From SIG603 sp964369415 (lineage in GTDB: Bacteria; Bacillota; Clostridia; Oscillospirales; Acutalibacteraceae), in the NCBI GenBank assembly GCA_964369415.1, contig CAYJFP010000004.1, positions 58,043 to 122,042 on the forward strand: a stretch of DNA of 64,000 nucleotides, read 5' to 3'. Numbering within the stretch: the stretch's first letter is position 1; every line of letters starts with the position of its first letter. Below the pieces are notes generated by a model. That model saw only the letters and a list, made by a program, of their open reading frames with translations. It did no database searches and was not told the DNA's origin. Of the stretch, positions 1 to 8,162 are shown in pieces. Position numbers and translations under genes: made by a program.

Positions 1-1
1 T

Positions 2-1051
2 TTTGGTTTTTTCATAGTCGATCTTAAAAGAAATGTTTTCCACGATTTTAACATATTTTTTCTTGTAGCCGCTTCACTTCTTGCTTTTGTCTTGCTTTTT
101 TTGATTCATATTATCACACATGAAGCGGGACATTTAGTTTGTGGTCTTATTTCGGGATATAAGTTTTCATCTTTTAGAATTCTTAGTTTTTCATTTGTTA
201 AAACCGATGGAAAAATTAAGCTTAAGCGCCTTTCACTCGCTGGCACTGGTGGACAATGTTTGCTTATCCCACCCGATTTAAAAGACGGCAAGTATCCGTT
301 TAAACTATATCTTTTCGGTGGTTCATTTTTTAACATGATTTTGGGCACAATTTCACTAATTACCGCCTTACTTTTTGCCGATAACGCTATTTTATTTTCT
401 ATTTCGGTATTAAGCACTGCCATAGGTTTTGGTCTTGCCTTCTTAAACTTTTTCCCGATTCACGCTGGAGCCGTTTACAACGATGGAATGAATTTTTTAA
501 TCTGTTCAAGAGACCCTAAATCCGCAGATTATCTTTGGAGACAGCTAAAAATTTCTTCACTCGTTTACGAAGGAACATTACTTTCTCAAATGCCCTTAGA
601 ATGGTTTGAAGTCGATGAATCTGCCATTAAAGACAACTCTTTAGCCTCGCAAATTGTAATTTTTAAGTTTAGTCTTTTCTTAGAAAAAATGGATTTTGAA
701 TCAGCAAAAAAGCTTGCCGAAAAACTTGTTTTAGGGGATTACGGTTTAATTGAGCTTCAAGATTTTCTTTTACGATGTGAGCTAATTTTCTTTGAACTGA
801 TAAGTGAAAATAATCAAACCGCCGTACAAAGCTTTAAGAACAAACCTTTTGATAAATATTTTAATTCCATGGCGAATTTCCCGAGCGTTTTAAGGCTTCA
901 GTACACCATGAATTTACTCTGCGACAAGGACAAAGAAAAAGCCGATAAGACTTTAAAACAATTTAAAAAAATTGCTAAGTCTTATCCGCTTAAATACGAT
1001 ACCGATCTTGAAAGAAAAATTATCCAATATGTAGATAGTCTTATTACTTAA
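2..1051 (+). CDS. M50-family membrane metallopeptidase, 5' end cut by window edge
   Basis: Site-2-protease-like integral membrane protein. The frame is open back to the first bases of the window; the first in-frame TTG (92) lies inside a hydrophobic segment, so the true start is upstream of position 1. Seen: an HEAGH zinc-binding motif (about codon 40 from the window edge) at the end of a transmembrane segment, more hydrophobic segments, and a second motif N-F-F-P...N-D-G matching the N/P/DG element that supplies the third zinc ligand in M50 peptidases. The roughly 170 C-terminal residues are soluble, helical-looking and lack a recognised domain. The substrate is unknown. It converges on the phospholipase-like gene with a 4-base overlap of stop codons, and its terminator lies inside that neighbour. 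Confidence 0.72.
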   Translation, partial: FGFFIVDLKRNVFHDFNIFFLVAASLLAFVLLFLIHIITHEAGHLVCGLISGYKFSSFRILSFSFVKTDGKIKLKRLSLAGTGGQCLLIPPDLKDGKYPFKLYLFGGSFFNMILGTISLITALLFADNAILFSISVLSTAIGFGLAFLNFFPIHAGAVYNDGMNFLICSRDPKSADYLWRQLKISSLVYEGTLLSQMPLEWFEVDESAIKDNSLASQIVIFKFSLFLEKMDFESAKKLAEKLVLGDYGLIELQDFLLRCELIFFELISENNQTAVQSFKNKPFDKYFNSMANFPSVLRLQYTMNLLCDKDKEKADKTLKQFKKIAKSYPLKYDTDLERKIIQYVDSLIT

Positions 1052-1923
1052 CAGAATGGTTCATCATCACAAATATCTTCAATTTTATTTGAACTTAGGC
1101 CACAGATTATGTCTGTGGCTTTTTTTTCTGCCATATCCATTAATTCTAAAAAGCTTTCACTTCTTACATTTGCTTTATAGTCTTTCCATTCACTTTTTGA
1201 AAAATTTGCATAGTCAAAGTCACCTTTTTCAATTTCAGGAATAAAATGGCTTGAAATATTTCTCTCTTTTCCTTTTTCGACAACAGAAAGAATCCACTTT
1301 TTAATTCCCGTACTGTCACTAAGTTTACCAAAAACTTTTTTTGCATCTTTCATCACTTGTTTTAAGATTTCAGTGTTTATTTCATCTGAAAACAGCTCTT
1401 TGAACAATGTTTTATAAAGTTTTATAATCATTTCTTCATTCTCTTTGTCGCATGAATAGTATTCTTTCATCTTAATATTTGCAGCGACACCGCCCTTAAC
1501 CACCCTATAAACTATAGCATCAAGTGCAGCCTCACATTCACCATGAAACACATTTTTTGATTGCTCAGGCTCGTCTTCTAATAATTCTTCAGCCACAAAA
1601 TTCACATACGGATGACACACTGAATCTAAGCTATAATGACAAATAAAACCTAAAAAGTACGAATATGCCCTGTTCCCATCTTCACTTTTAGCAAATTCTT
1701 TCATTATTTTAAGCACTTGACTAGGCTTTGCCATATGTACTTTATGCCCATATTCGCTTATACTTTCACCTCTCATCCACGGCAAAAATCTGTGCATAAA
1801 AAGAAAATCCGGACCTTGTGCACCAAAGTAATAGGCATCCTCGTTTATAACTATCTGCATATTCTCTTTAAGATTAATTAATACTTTTTCTGCAAAAATA
1901 TTGTGTGTAACAGCCGCCGGCAT
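1048..1923 (-). CDS. Zinc-dependent phospholipase C-like protein
   Basis: A 291-residue protein of the Zn_dep_PLPC type. The N-terminus (MPAAVTHNIFA) and the stretch YYFGAQGPDFLF, with conserved His and Asp residues followed by further His residues (HFIP, the CHPY region), fit the helical metal-binding fold of this family. No signal peptide is visible, so in Clostridia such proteins may act inside the cell; the substrate is not known. It is the last gene of the nusB-xseAB-ispA operon, two bases after the pseudouridine synthase gene. Its 3' end also encodes, on the other strand, the terminator of the convergent M50 gene. An alternative view is a general metal-dependent hydrolase of the same fold. 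Confidence 0.7.
   Translation of the reverse strand: MPAAVTHNIFAEKVLINLKENMQIVINEDAYYFGAQGPDFLFMHRFLPWMRGESISEYGHKVHMAKPSQVLKIMKEFAKSEDGNRAYSYFLGFICHYSLDSVCHPYVNFVAEELLEDEPEQSKNVFHGECEAALDAIVYRVVKGGVAANIKMKEYYSCDKENEEMIIKLYKTLFKELFSDEINTEILKQVMKDAKKVFGKLSDSTGIKKWILSVVEKGKERNISSHFIPEIEKGDFDYANFSKSEWKDYKANVRSESFLELMDMAEKKATDIICGLSSNKIEDICDDEPFC
1099..1127 (+). terminator. Intrinsic terminator of the M50 gene, inside the opposing coding region
   Basis: A perfect 8-bp stem GCCACAGA/TCTGTGGC (1099-1106 with 1112-1119, loop TTATG) is followed by eight T residues on the plus strand. It lies about 50 bases after the M50 stop codon and within the last codons of the minus-strand phospholipase-C-like gene. 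Confidence 0.85.
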
Positions 1924-1925
1924 AC

Positions 1926-2777
1926 TTACTCCTCCTTAAACAATCCCTTAAACGCTTCTTTAATATCTTTAGGCATTTCTACTAAAATTTCTTTTTCAAA
2001 ATCAAGCGCCTCACTTACTATATTTATCTTGCCGCAGTGAAGCGCTTGTCTTTTTATTATATTGGTGTCTCCCCCGTATAAATCATCTCCTGCTAAAGGA
2101 AATCCCAGCGAAGACATGTGAACCCTTATTTGATGGGTTCTGCCTGTATATATAGTTAAATTTATCAGACAATGACCATCGTACTCACTAATTTTTTCAA
2201 ACTGCGTTTTTGCACTTTTGCCATGCCCCACTTCTCTTTTTATCTTGCTATTTTCTGACAGACCTATACTTGTATCTATGATACCGCTTGTAGGACAAAT
2301 ACCTTCACAAACAGCAAAATACTTTTTTTCTATTTTTGCACTTGCCGCTATTTTATTTTTGGCTAAACAGACAAGACCACTGGTATTTCTATCAAGTCTA
2401 TATATAGGCCTAAATACCAAATCTTTGTATTTATAGGAAAAAGCATTTAGAAGACTTCCTCCCTCGTGTTTTCCCACCGGATACATCGCCATGAACGGCG
2501 GCTTATCTATCACAATAAAATTTTCATCCTCATAAATAACACTTAACTTAATATTTTCAGGTTCATATAATTTTGTTTTCTCGCCATCAGGTACAATTCT
2601 AAGAACATCGCCTTTTTTCATTATATCAATTACTTTAGCCGGTTTTTCGTTTAAATAAATCCCACTACTTTTAAGCTTAATAAGCGCTCTAGAAGAAATG
2701 CCCTTATGCTTTCTTAAATAAGTTTTTATACTCACGTCCGAAACATCAATTTCATAGGAAATACCAACTTCACTCAT
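1926..2777 (-). CDS. RluA-family pseudouridine synthase
   Basis: Converts uridine to pseudouridine in rRNA or tRNA. The first ~70 residues form an S4-like RNA-binding domain (SSRALIKLKSSGIYLNEK). The catalytic domain carries Y-R-L-D-R-N-T-S-G, the RluA signature with the catalytic Asp, although the usual leading His is Tyr. The later R-T-H-Q-I-R-V-H motif is also present. Length (283 aa) is normal for RluA/RluD-like enzymes. The start ATG overlaps the ispA stop by four bases (ATGA), indicating translational coupling. The target uridine cannot be assigned. Confidence 0.88.
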   Translation of the reverse strand: MSEVGISYEIDVSDVSIKTYLRKHKGISSRALIKLKSSGIYLNEKPAKVIDIMKKGDVLRIVPDGEKTKLYEPENIKLSVIYEDENFIVIDKPPFMAMYPVGKHEGGSLLNAFSYKYKDLVFRPIYRLDRNTSGLVCLAKNKIAASAKIEKKYFAVCEGICPTSGIIDTSIGLSENSKIKREVGHGKSAKTQFEKISEYDGHCLINLTIYTGRTHQIRVHMSSLGFPLAGDDLYGGDTNIIKRQALHCGKINIVSEALDFEKEILVEMPKDIKEAFKGLFKEE

Positions 2778-3628
2778 ACACTTCTTTCTTTCATCATCAC
2801 CGCAAGCTCTTCCAGTTTTGTAGTGTCTTTTTCAAATACATCAAGCGCTTCTACCGCTTTTTTCGTGTACTCTTCCACCAACTTTTGACCTTGTTTGATT
2901 CCCAAAAGTTTTACATAATTGCATTTATTAAGTTTTTCATCTGCGCCTGTATTTTTTCCAAGTTCTTCCTTGTTTCCAATTACATCGAGTATATCGTCTC
3001 TAATTTGAAAAGCCATTCCAAAGTTTATGGCATACTTATCCGCCGCCTCTAAAGCTTTTTTATCTCCACCTGCAGCTAAAACTCCCGCCATACTTGAAGC
3101 TCTTAAAAGCCCTACAGTCTTACCCATATCCATAGCTTTTAGCTCTTCAAAATCAAGTTCGCGGCCTTCAGATAGCATATCTATCGCCTGTCCGCCTATC
3201 ATACCGTTTATGCCTGAACAATTTGAAATTACCTTTGAAGCCTCCACAACTCTTTCTGGTGGCAAATTAGCATTTAATATAGTTTCAAATCCCATATTAA
3301 GCAGAGCATCTCCCGCAAGCAGTGCAAATCCTTCACCAAAAACCATGTGATTCGTTGGATTTCCTCTTCTTAATTCGTCATTGTCCATACACGGCAAATC
3401 ATCATGTATCAAAGAATATGCATGTATCATTTCAATACCGCATGCAAACGGCATAGCATCTTCATAACTTCCCCCACAAAGATTTGAAAATTCAAGGCAA
3501 AGAATAGGTCTTAACCTCTTTCCTGTAAGCAAAAGACTGTATTCAACAGCTTCAAAAAGCTTGTGCTTATACATTTTGTCATAAGCTGATAAATAATCTT
3601 TCAAAGCTTTATCAATTATATTCAGCAT
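2774..3628 (-). CDS. ispA: Farnesyl diphosphate synthase (polyprenyl synthetase)
   Basis: Condenses IPP with DMAPP/GPP to make farnesyl diphosphate for undecaprenyl and quinone-type lipids. The first Asp-rich motif is DDLPCMDND and the second is DDILD; LLTGKRLRP near the N-terminus is the substrate-binding element. I chose the ATG at 3628 (MLNIIDK) over an upstream ATG at 3655 because AGTGAGG lies just in front of it and it begins 4 bases after the xseB stop; this gives 284 residues. It sits in the common Firmicutes order xseA-xseB-ispA. It links to the MEP genes dxr and ispG and to uppS elsewhere in the window. Confidence 0.93.
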   Translation of the reverse strand: MLNIIDKALKDYLSAYDKMYKHKLFEAVEYSLLLTGKRLRPILCLEFSNLCGGSYEDAMPFACGIEMIHAYSLIHDDLPCMDNDELRRGNPTNHMVFGEGFALLAGDALLNMGFETILNANLPPERVVEASKVISNCSGINGMIGGQAIDMLSEGRELDFEELKAMDMGKTVGLLRASSMAGVLAAGGDKKALEAADKYAINFGMAFQIRDDILDVIGNKEELGKNTGADEKLNKCNYVKLLGIKQGQKLVEEYTKKAVEALDVFEKDTTKLEELAVMMKERSV

Positions 3629-3632
3629 AAAA

Positions 3633-3830
3633 TCAAACCTCACTTTTAACATCAACTTCCTCTATTTTCTGTTTAGCATTTTTAAGTTTATCGTAACATA
3701 TCGAACTTAATTTTACTCCCTCTTCAAAAACCACAAGGGATTCTTCCAAACTGATTTCTCCTTTTTCGAGCACTTTGTTTATTTCCTCTAGCCTGTTTAT
3801 CGCTTCTTCAAACTTCATTTCTTTTTTCAT
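3633..3830 (-). CDS. xseB: Exodeoxyribonuclease VII small subunit
   Basis: A 65-residue helical protein (FEEAINRLEEINKVLEKGEISLEESLVVFEEGVKLSS) with the typical XseB pattern that binds the C-terminal part of XseA. Exonuclease VII degrades single-stranded DNA to oligonucleotides. The start at 3830 is preceded by AAGAGGTGG; the gene overlaps the 3' end of xseA by 23 bases, so the two subunits are translationally coupled. Confidence 0.93.
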   Translation of the reverse strand: MKKEMKFEEAINRLEEINKVLEKGEISLEESLVVFEEGVKLSSICYDKLKNAKQKIEEVDVKSEV

Positions 3831-5022
3831 GCCTTACCACCTCTTGTGCCACTAAAGTGGCTCTTCCATCTTCAAATATTACTTCAATTTCGTCTTTATC
3901 ATTAATGTCAAAAATACTTTTCACACTCTTGTTTTCTTTTTTAACCACCGAATAACCTCGGCTTAAAACCTTTATAGGACTCAAACTCTCTAGTACTGCT
4001 GCATTTTCTTTAAATCTCGCAGATTTTTTCTGATAAAACAAATCTGCCGAATACTTAAATTTTGATACTATAAAATTAGTCTTCTCTTCTTTTTTTCTAA
4101 GCAACACATCAAACTTACTTCTAACATCTGAAATATTATCAAGTTTAAGGTACTTATCCTCTAAAATATAATTTATTTTAGACTTAATTGAAGCTGTAAA
4201 AAATTTGACTTTCTCATATTCTTCATTAATATCAGGAAGTAGCATCTCCACTGCTGCACTAGGTGTCGGCGCCCTTAAATCAGCTACATAATCACAAATT
4301 GTATAATCGTTTTCGTGTCCGACCGCCGATACGATAGGCACACTCGATGCAAAAATTCTTCTAGCCAAACTCTCGTTATTAAACTCCCACAAATCCTCGG
4401 CAGAACCTCCGCCCCTTCCGATAATTATCACATCGTTTATATCCGTGTTATCGGCTAAATTCAAGGCTTTAATAAGCTCGGGTGCCGCGTTTTCACCTTG
4501 AACGGTGCATGGGTAAAAATTAATTTTAGCCAGTGGCCAGCGCCTTTCTGCTATAGAGAAAATATCTCTTACTGCGGCTCCTGTGGGTGAAGTTATCACC
4601 GCTATATTGGACGGATACCTTGGCATTTGCTTTTTATATTCATCCGAAAATAGGTTTTCCAATTTTAATTTATCGTAAAGCTGATTAAACGCAAGATTCA
4701 GTGCGCCAATTCCGTCGGGTTGCATATCCTCTATATAAACTTGATATTGACCCGAACCCTCATACACCGAAACTCTTCCTCTTACAAGCACCTTCATGCC
4801 TTCTTCAGGCTTAAACTTAAGTCTTTTAGCATATGCCGAGAACATAACTGCCTTCACTAAAGATTTTTCATCCTTTAACGACATATACATATGCCCTGAT
4901 TTATAGTGATTCGTAAAATTTGATATTTCTCCTACTATGAACAGTCTCTTTAAATTTTCGTCCGAATCTATAAGTGATTTTAAATACATATTAAGCTGTG
5001 AGACACTTATAGCCTTATTCAT
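3808..5022 (-). CDS. xseA: Exodeoxyribonuclease VII large subunit
   Basis: Catalytic subunit of exonuclease VII, 404 residues, normal for Firmicutes. An N-terminal OB-fold (about residues 1-100, FIVGEISNFTNHYKSGHMYMSL) is followed by the exonuclease core with IAVITSPTGAAVRDI, then IIIGRGGGSAEDLWEFN and VPIVSAVGHENDYTICDYVADLRAPTPS, all hallmarks of XseA. The C-terminal ~120 residues are coiled-coil-like, the part that binds XseB. It lies between the TsaD-like gene and xseB. Confidence 0.95.
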   Translation of the reverse strand: MNKAISVSQLNMYLKSLIDSDENLKRLFIVGEISNFTNHYKSGHMYMSLKDEKSLVKAVMFSAYAKRLKFKPEEGMKVLVRGRVSVYEGSGQYQVYIEDMQPDGIGALNLAFNQLYDKLKLENLFSDEYKKQMPRYPSNIAVITSPTGAAVRDIFSIAERRWPLAKINFYPCTVQGENAAPELIKALNLADNTDINDVIIIGRGGGSAEDLWEFNNESLARRIFASSVPIVSAVGHENDYTICDYVADLRAPTPSAAVEMLLPDINEEYEKVKFFTASIKSKINYILEDKYLKLDNISDVRSKFDVLLRKKEEKTNFIVSKFKYSADLFYQKKSARFKENAAVLESLSPIKVLSRGYSVVKKENKSVKSIFDINDKDEIEVIFEDGRATLVAQEVVRHEKRNEV

Positions 5023-5043
5023 ATAATAAACATACCCTTCTTC

Positions 5044-5967
5044 TTAATCTTTTAGCGATGCCAAAACCGAAACTCCAGAGGCATTATCAAGCGAAAATTC
5101 AGGCTCTGCAAAAAAAGCATTAAACCTAGCTTTTATTCTATTTCTTAAAATAGAATTAGACGACACTCCGCCTGAAAAAACTATTGGCAAATCGCCAAAC
5201 TCAAGCACCGCTTTTTCAAGTACTTTTTCCACTGTTTTAACTATATATTCCAAGACGTATGCGGCTATATACTCTTTATCTTCGCCATCATCCTTAAGTT
5301 TCATGCATTTATTTTCGATTCCCGAAACAGAAAAATCCATCCCTTTTAGTGAGGTTCCAACCTTGATGTTACCAGTGTATTTTAGTGCTAACTTTTCGAT
5401 TTCTTTGCCCGCTGGAAAGGAAAGTCCTAGCATTAGTCCCACTCTGTCCACAGCCTGACCGATATTAAGATCAAGAGTTTTAGTAAATATCTCAGTGTTT
5501 CCAGAAAGTAAATCACTTACCACAAAACCTTCACTGGTGCCTCCGGACAAGTGAAACGCCATAAACTTTTCATTTACCAAGTCAAGCCTGTCGTTCGAAT
5601 AAAGCGCTGCCGCAACATGTCCTTGCTGATGAGAAAAGTATGAAACCTTGCACGAAAGAGCTTTTGAAATCATATCTGCCGCAGATTTTCCTACTAAAAA
5701 ACACGGCATATATGAATTTGGCTGATTGGTAGGACTCACTGAAACTCCAATTTTTTCTATCCCACATGGAAGTAGCTTATCCAAAACAAGCGGCAACTGC
5801 TTTGTATGATGAAACACGGCATCGCTTTGCCTTAAACCAAGTTCCCCCTTTTTTACTGGTAAAAGCATTTTTTCCTGTATTATTTTTCCATTTTGATAAA
5901 TAGCCGCCGAGGTCGTGTAATTGCTAGTATCAATTCCTAAAAATGCCTTATCACTCACTTTTATCAC
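5044..5967 (-). CDS. TsaD/Kae1-like (YgjD-superfamily) protein
   Basis: ASKHA-fold protein related to TsaD, the tRNA N6-threonylcarbamoyladenosine enzyme, but shorter (307 aa) and divergent. Seen: GIDTSNYTTSAA at the N-terminus (phosphate loop), HQQGH in place of the TsaD HMEGH metal site, FHLSGGTSE for the VSGGHT element, SGGVSSNSILR, and C-terminal DNASG for the last metal Asp. Clostridia often carry this paralogue next to nusB and xseA, usually annotated as an O-sialoglycoprotease; its real function is not established. A canonical tsaD is not in this window. The start overlaps nusB by 17 bases. Confidence 0.75.
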   Translation of the reverse strand: MIKVSDKAFLGIDTSNYTTSAAIYQNGKIIQEKMLLPVKKGELGLRQSDAVFHHTKQLPLVLDKLLPCGIEKIGVSVSPTNQPNSYMPCFLVGKSAADMISKALSCKVSYFSHQQGHVAAALYSNDRLDLVNEKFMAFHLSGGTSEGFVVSDLLSGNTEIFTKTLDLNIGQAVDRVGLMLGLSFPAGKEIEKLALKYTGNIKVGTSLKGMDFSVSGIENKCMKLKDDGEDKEYIAAYVLEYIVKTVEKVLEKAVLEFGDLPIVFSGGVSSNSILRNRIKARFNAFFAEPEFSLDNASGVSVLASLKD

Positions 5968-6367
5968 TTACAATGCTTTTATCTTTTTCAATTCCAGATA
6001 AAACTCCGTTTACATATGGTGCATCGTCATTATCTCCATATGTTTTTGCAATTTCAACGGCTTCGTTAATGCTTACACTGACAGGAATTTTTTCTTCAAA
6101 CATCATTTCATAAACGGCCAGTCTTAAAACCGACACCGATACTTTAGACAGTCTATCGACACGCCAAGTTTTTGAATGTTTATTTATAGCTTCATCTATA
6201 ATATCTCTTTTTTCCTCTGTACCAAGTGCTAATTCTTTAGTGAATTTTTCTGCACTCTCCTCGTTTAAATCCTCGTAACATGAAATTATTTCATCCATGG
6301 AAGACCCCGATATCGCCTGCTCAAATAAAAGCTTGAACGCAAGCTCTCTCATTTCTCTTCTCGTCAT
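5951..6367 (-). CDS. nusB: Transcription antitermination factor NusB
   Basis: 138-residue all-helical RNA-binding protein. MTRREMRELAFKLLFE and the later VSVSINEAVEIAKTYGDNDDAPYVNGVLSGI match the NusB core. NusB binds boxA RNA with NusE (ribosomal protein S10) in rRNA antitermination. AAGGGGA lies 12 bases before the ATG. It is the first gene of an operon with the TsaD-like gene, xseA, xseB and ispA. A consensus promoter and a terminator-like hairpin precede it (described separately), suggesting attenuation. Confidence 0.93.
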   Translation of the reverse strand: MTRREMRELAFKLLFEQAISGSSMDEIISCYEDLNEESAEKFTKELALGTEEKRDIIDEAINKHSKTWRVDRLSKVSVSVLRLAVYEMMFEEKIPVSVSINEAVEIAKTYGDNDDAPYVNGVLSGIEKDKSIVSDKSE

Positions 6368-6398
6368 TATTTTTTACATCCCCTTATAATATATAGCT

Positions 6399-6430
6399 AA
6401 AAAAAGAATCCTCTTTTTGCAGAGGATTCT
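6399..6430 (-). terminator. Intrinsic terminator / possible attenuator between spoIIIAH and nusB
   Basis: A 10-bp stem AGAATCCTCT/AGAGGATTCT (6405-6414 with 6421-6430) is followed on the minus strand by a T tract. It can end the spoIIIA transcript. It also lies between the consensus promoter at 6474-6502 and the nusB start, so any nusB transcript must pass through it. Confidence 0.85.
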
Positions 6431-6473
6431 TTTGAATAATATTCATAATTCAAACTACTATTTCTGCATCTAT

Positions 6474-6502
6474 ATTATAATAAAAAACAGCTACAGTGTC
6501 AA
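6474..6502 (-). promoter_or_regulatory. Consensus sigma-A promoter for the nusB operon
   Basis: Minus-strand TTGACA (6497-6502), a 17-base spacer and TATAAT (6474-6479): a perfect match to the vegetative consensus. The predicted start near 6467 gives a leader of about 100 bases containing two hairpins before nusB. Confidence 0.88.
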
Positions 6503-6562
6503 TGCTTATAAATTATAGATTTGCCCTTTTGTTTGATTATTTTTATACAATTTGGTTAAAAG

Positions 6563-7153
6563 TTAAACCGACTCTATTATTTGAATTTTATCTATGGCAA
6601 AACCAGTTTGATTTATAATTATCTCCTGAATAATCAAACTATAATCTTCAAGTTCGCTTACGATAACGCTACATTCATCACCATTGATAAATACCACGAC
6701 ATCCTCTACACCTTTGGCTTTTATCAAATTTTCAGCTGTGGATTCTTTTAGCATATTTTGTGCTATGATAGAAGATTCTTCAACTGCCGCTTTCTTAGTC
6801 TCGGTATCCGCTTCAGTATCTGCTAAGACGTCATTTAAAATACCCAAGGCTTCATCTCTTACCATTTGTCTTGACAATCTAGCATCCGCCAGTGGGTCAT
6901 CCGCCGTTATTGCCACTGGAATTTCATCCTCTACGGTTTCAGTGGTTTCTACATAAGAATTGTTCACAAGCTGGGCTATGCCTAGATTTTGCTCTTCTAT
7001 TTCATCACCTACATCATTTTCTGAAACACTTATATCGCCCGAGCTTTCCTCTACCATAGGTACAGAGTCGGTAAACTGCCAATTTAGATAAACCGCCGCA
7101 CCAAGTGCCAAAACTAACGCTCCCAAAACTATCTGTCTTTTTGCCAATTTCAT
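6563..7153 (-). CDS. spoIIIAH: Stage III sporulation protein AH
   Basis: Mother-cell channel protein that pairs with forespore SpoIIQ to link the two cells during engulfment. One N-terminal transmembrane segment (MKLAKRQIVLGALVLALGAAVYLNWQF) precedes a low-complexity acidic linker and a C-terminal ring-building domain with VVFINGDECSVIVS, like the YscJ/FliF fold of SpoIIIAH. The ATG at 7153 is chosen over longer starts because AAAGAGG lies 8 bases upstream and it follows the spoIIIAG stop by 19 bases. Last gene of the operon. Confidence 0.93.
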   Translation of the reverse strand: MKLAKRQIVLGALVLALGAAVYLNWQFTDSVPMVEESSGDISVSENDVGDEIEEQNLGIAQLVNNSYVETTETVEDEIPVAITADDPLADARLSRQMVRDEALGILNDVLADTEADTETKKAAVEESSIIAQNMLKESTAENLIKAKGVEDVVVFINGDECSVIVSELEDYSLIIQEIIINQTGFAIDKIQIIESV

Positions 7154-7172
7154 AATACTACCTCTTTCTAAG

Positions 7173-7703
7173 TTAATTTTTCGTAACAACACAAACACTG
7201 CTACTGGGTAAATTCAATGCTGTAGTAACAGCATTTACAATGCTTTCTTTAAGTGTTATATTGCCTGCATATTTACTCACAACCACAACTCCTTGAACTT
7301 TTGGCTCAAACTCTGTGATGAGTAATGCCTGTTGACTTCCGTCTGAATTTTTCACCATTATGTAGCTTTCCTCACTCTCCTTTTGCGTTGAATTTTGATC
7401 GTCTTGATCTAGCTTTTCATTTTTATCAGTTGCATATACATACTGCTGACTACCAACAAGGGTTACTAAAACTTCGGGCTCTTCTTCACTTGTAATCGCC
7501 GATACAATATCTGATATTTTTTCTTCTAACTCTAATGCATAATCACTATGAGTTTCTGTTATTATCTCTTTTTCTTCTGCTTGGTTTTGAAATAAAAAAT
7601 CAGAAAAAGCTATCAGCACTATTCCGACAAATGCTATGGCTATGATAATTTTTGTGTTATTTTTTGATTTTATAAATTCTTTTATATTAAATTTAGGCTT
7701 CAC
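7173..7703 (-). CDS. spoIIIAG: Stage III sporulation protein AG
   Basis: Component of the SpoIIIA-SpoIIQ feeding channel; forms a large ring in the intermembrane space. 176 residues: a single transmembrane helix at about residues 19-38 (IIIAIAFVGIVLIAF), then a soluble domain with LVTLVGSQQYVYATD and VVVVSKYAGNITLKESIVNAVTTAL, typical of the family. Start codon is GTG at 7703 with GGAGGT five bases upstream; it overlaps the spoIIIAF end by 11 bases. Confidence 0.92.
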   Translation of the reverse strand: MKPKFNIKEFIKSKNNTKIIIAIAFVGIVLIAFSDFLFQNQAEEKEIITETHSDYALELEEKISDIVSAITSEEEPEVLVTLVGSQQYVYATDKNEKLDQDDQNSTQKESEESYIMVKNSDGSQQALLITEFEPKVQGVVVVSKYAGNITLKESIVNAVTTALNLPSSSVCVVTKN

Positions 7704-8157
7704 TTGTTACCTCCATCGGAATGACATCTCCAAAAATACTGTTTAGTATCACTACAGCATTTTTCACATCAGAACTATGGGTTAAAACCACATTTATTTT
7801 TTCTATGCTGACACTTTCTTCATCCACTATCACAGCCACATCTATGCTTTCACATGTGATGTGCACTGTACCCAGTGAATCTTCTATCATCTCTACTAGT
7901 TCCTTTTCGGTATTTAAGGTATAATATGAACTAATCTGCTCGTCAATTTCATCTTGATAAAAGCTGTTTTCGCTGTAGAATCCTTCGAAATTCCACTCAA
8001 TATTTATCAGCGAAAGCACCGACGAAACTATTATCACCGTGTACAAAAGCGCATAAATAGACTTAACCACCTTGTCTTTTGGCGTTAGGTAATAAATTAT
8101 CTCTCCTATAATTAATGATGAACAAGCCGCAAACATTACACTTTTTATCTCTTCCAT
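7693..8157 (-). CDS. spoIIIAF: Stage III sporulation protein AF
   Basis: Mother-cell membrane protein of the SpoIIIA complex. Two N-terminal transmembrane helices (FAACSSLIIGEIIYYL and SIYALLYTVIIVSSVLSLI) are followed by a soluble ferredoxin-like domain (IDVAVIVDEESVSIEKINVVL). The ATG at 8157 (MEEIKSV) is preferred because GGAG lies 10 bases upstream and it starts just after the spoIIIAE stop; a longer reading from 8214 would overlap spoIIIAE by 52 bases and lacks this support. 154 residues. Confidence 0.9.
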   Translation of the reverse strand: MEEIKSVMFAACSSLIIGEIIYYLTPKDKVVKSIYALLYTVIIVSSVLSLINIEWNFEGFYSENSFYQDEIDEQISSYYTLNTEKELVEMIEDSLGTVHITCESIDVAVIVDEESVSIEKINVVLTHSSDVKNAVVILNSIFGDVIPMEVTSEA

Positions 8158-8162
8158 ATATT

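Noticed and set aside
5044..5967. Assignment as the true tRNA t6A enzyme TsaD
   Set aside because: The metal and glycine motifs deviate from canonical TsaD and the protein is shorter; it matches the nusB-linked paralogue, so only family membership is claimed.
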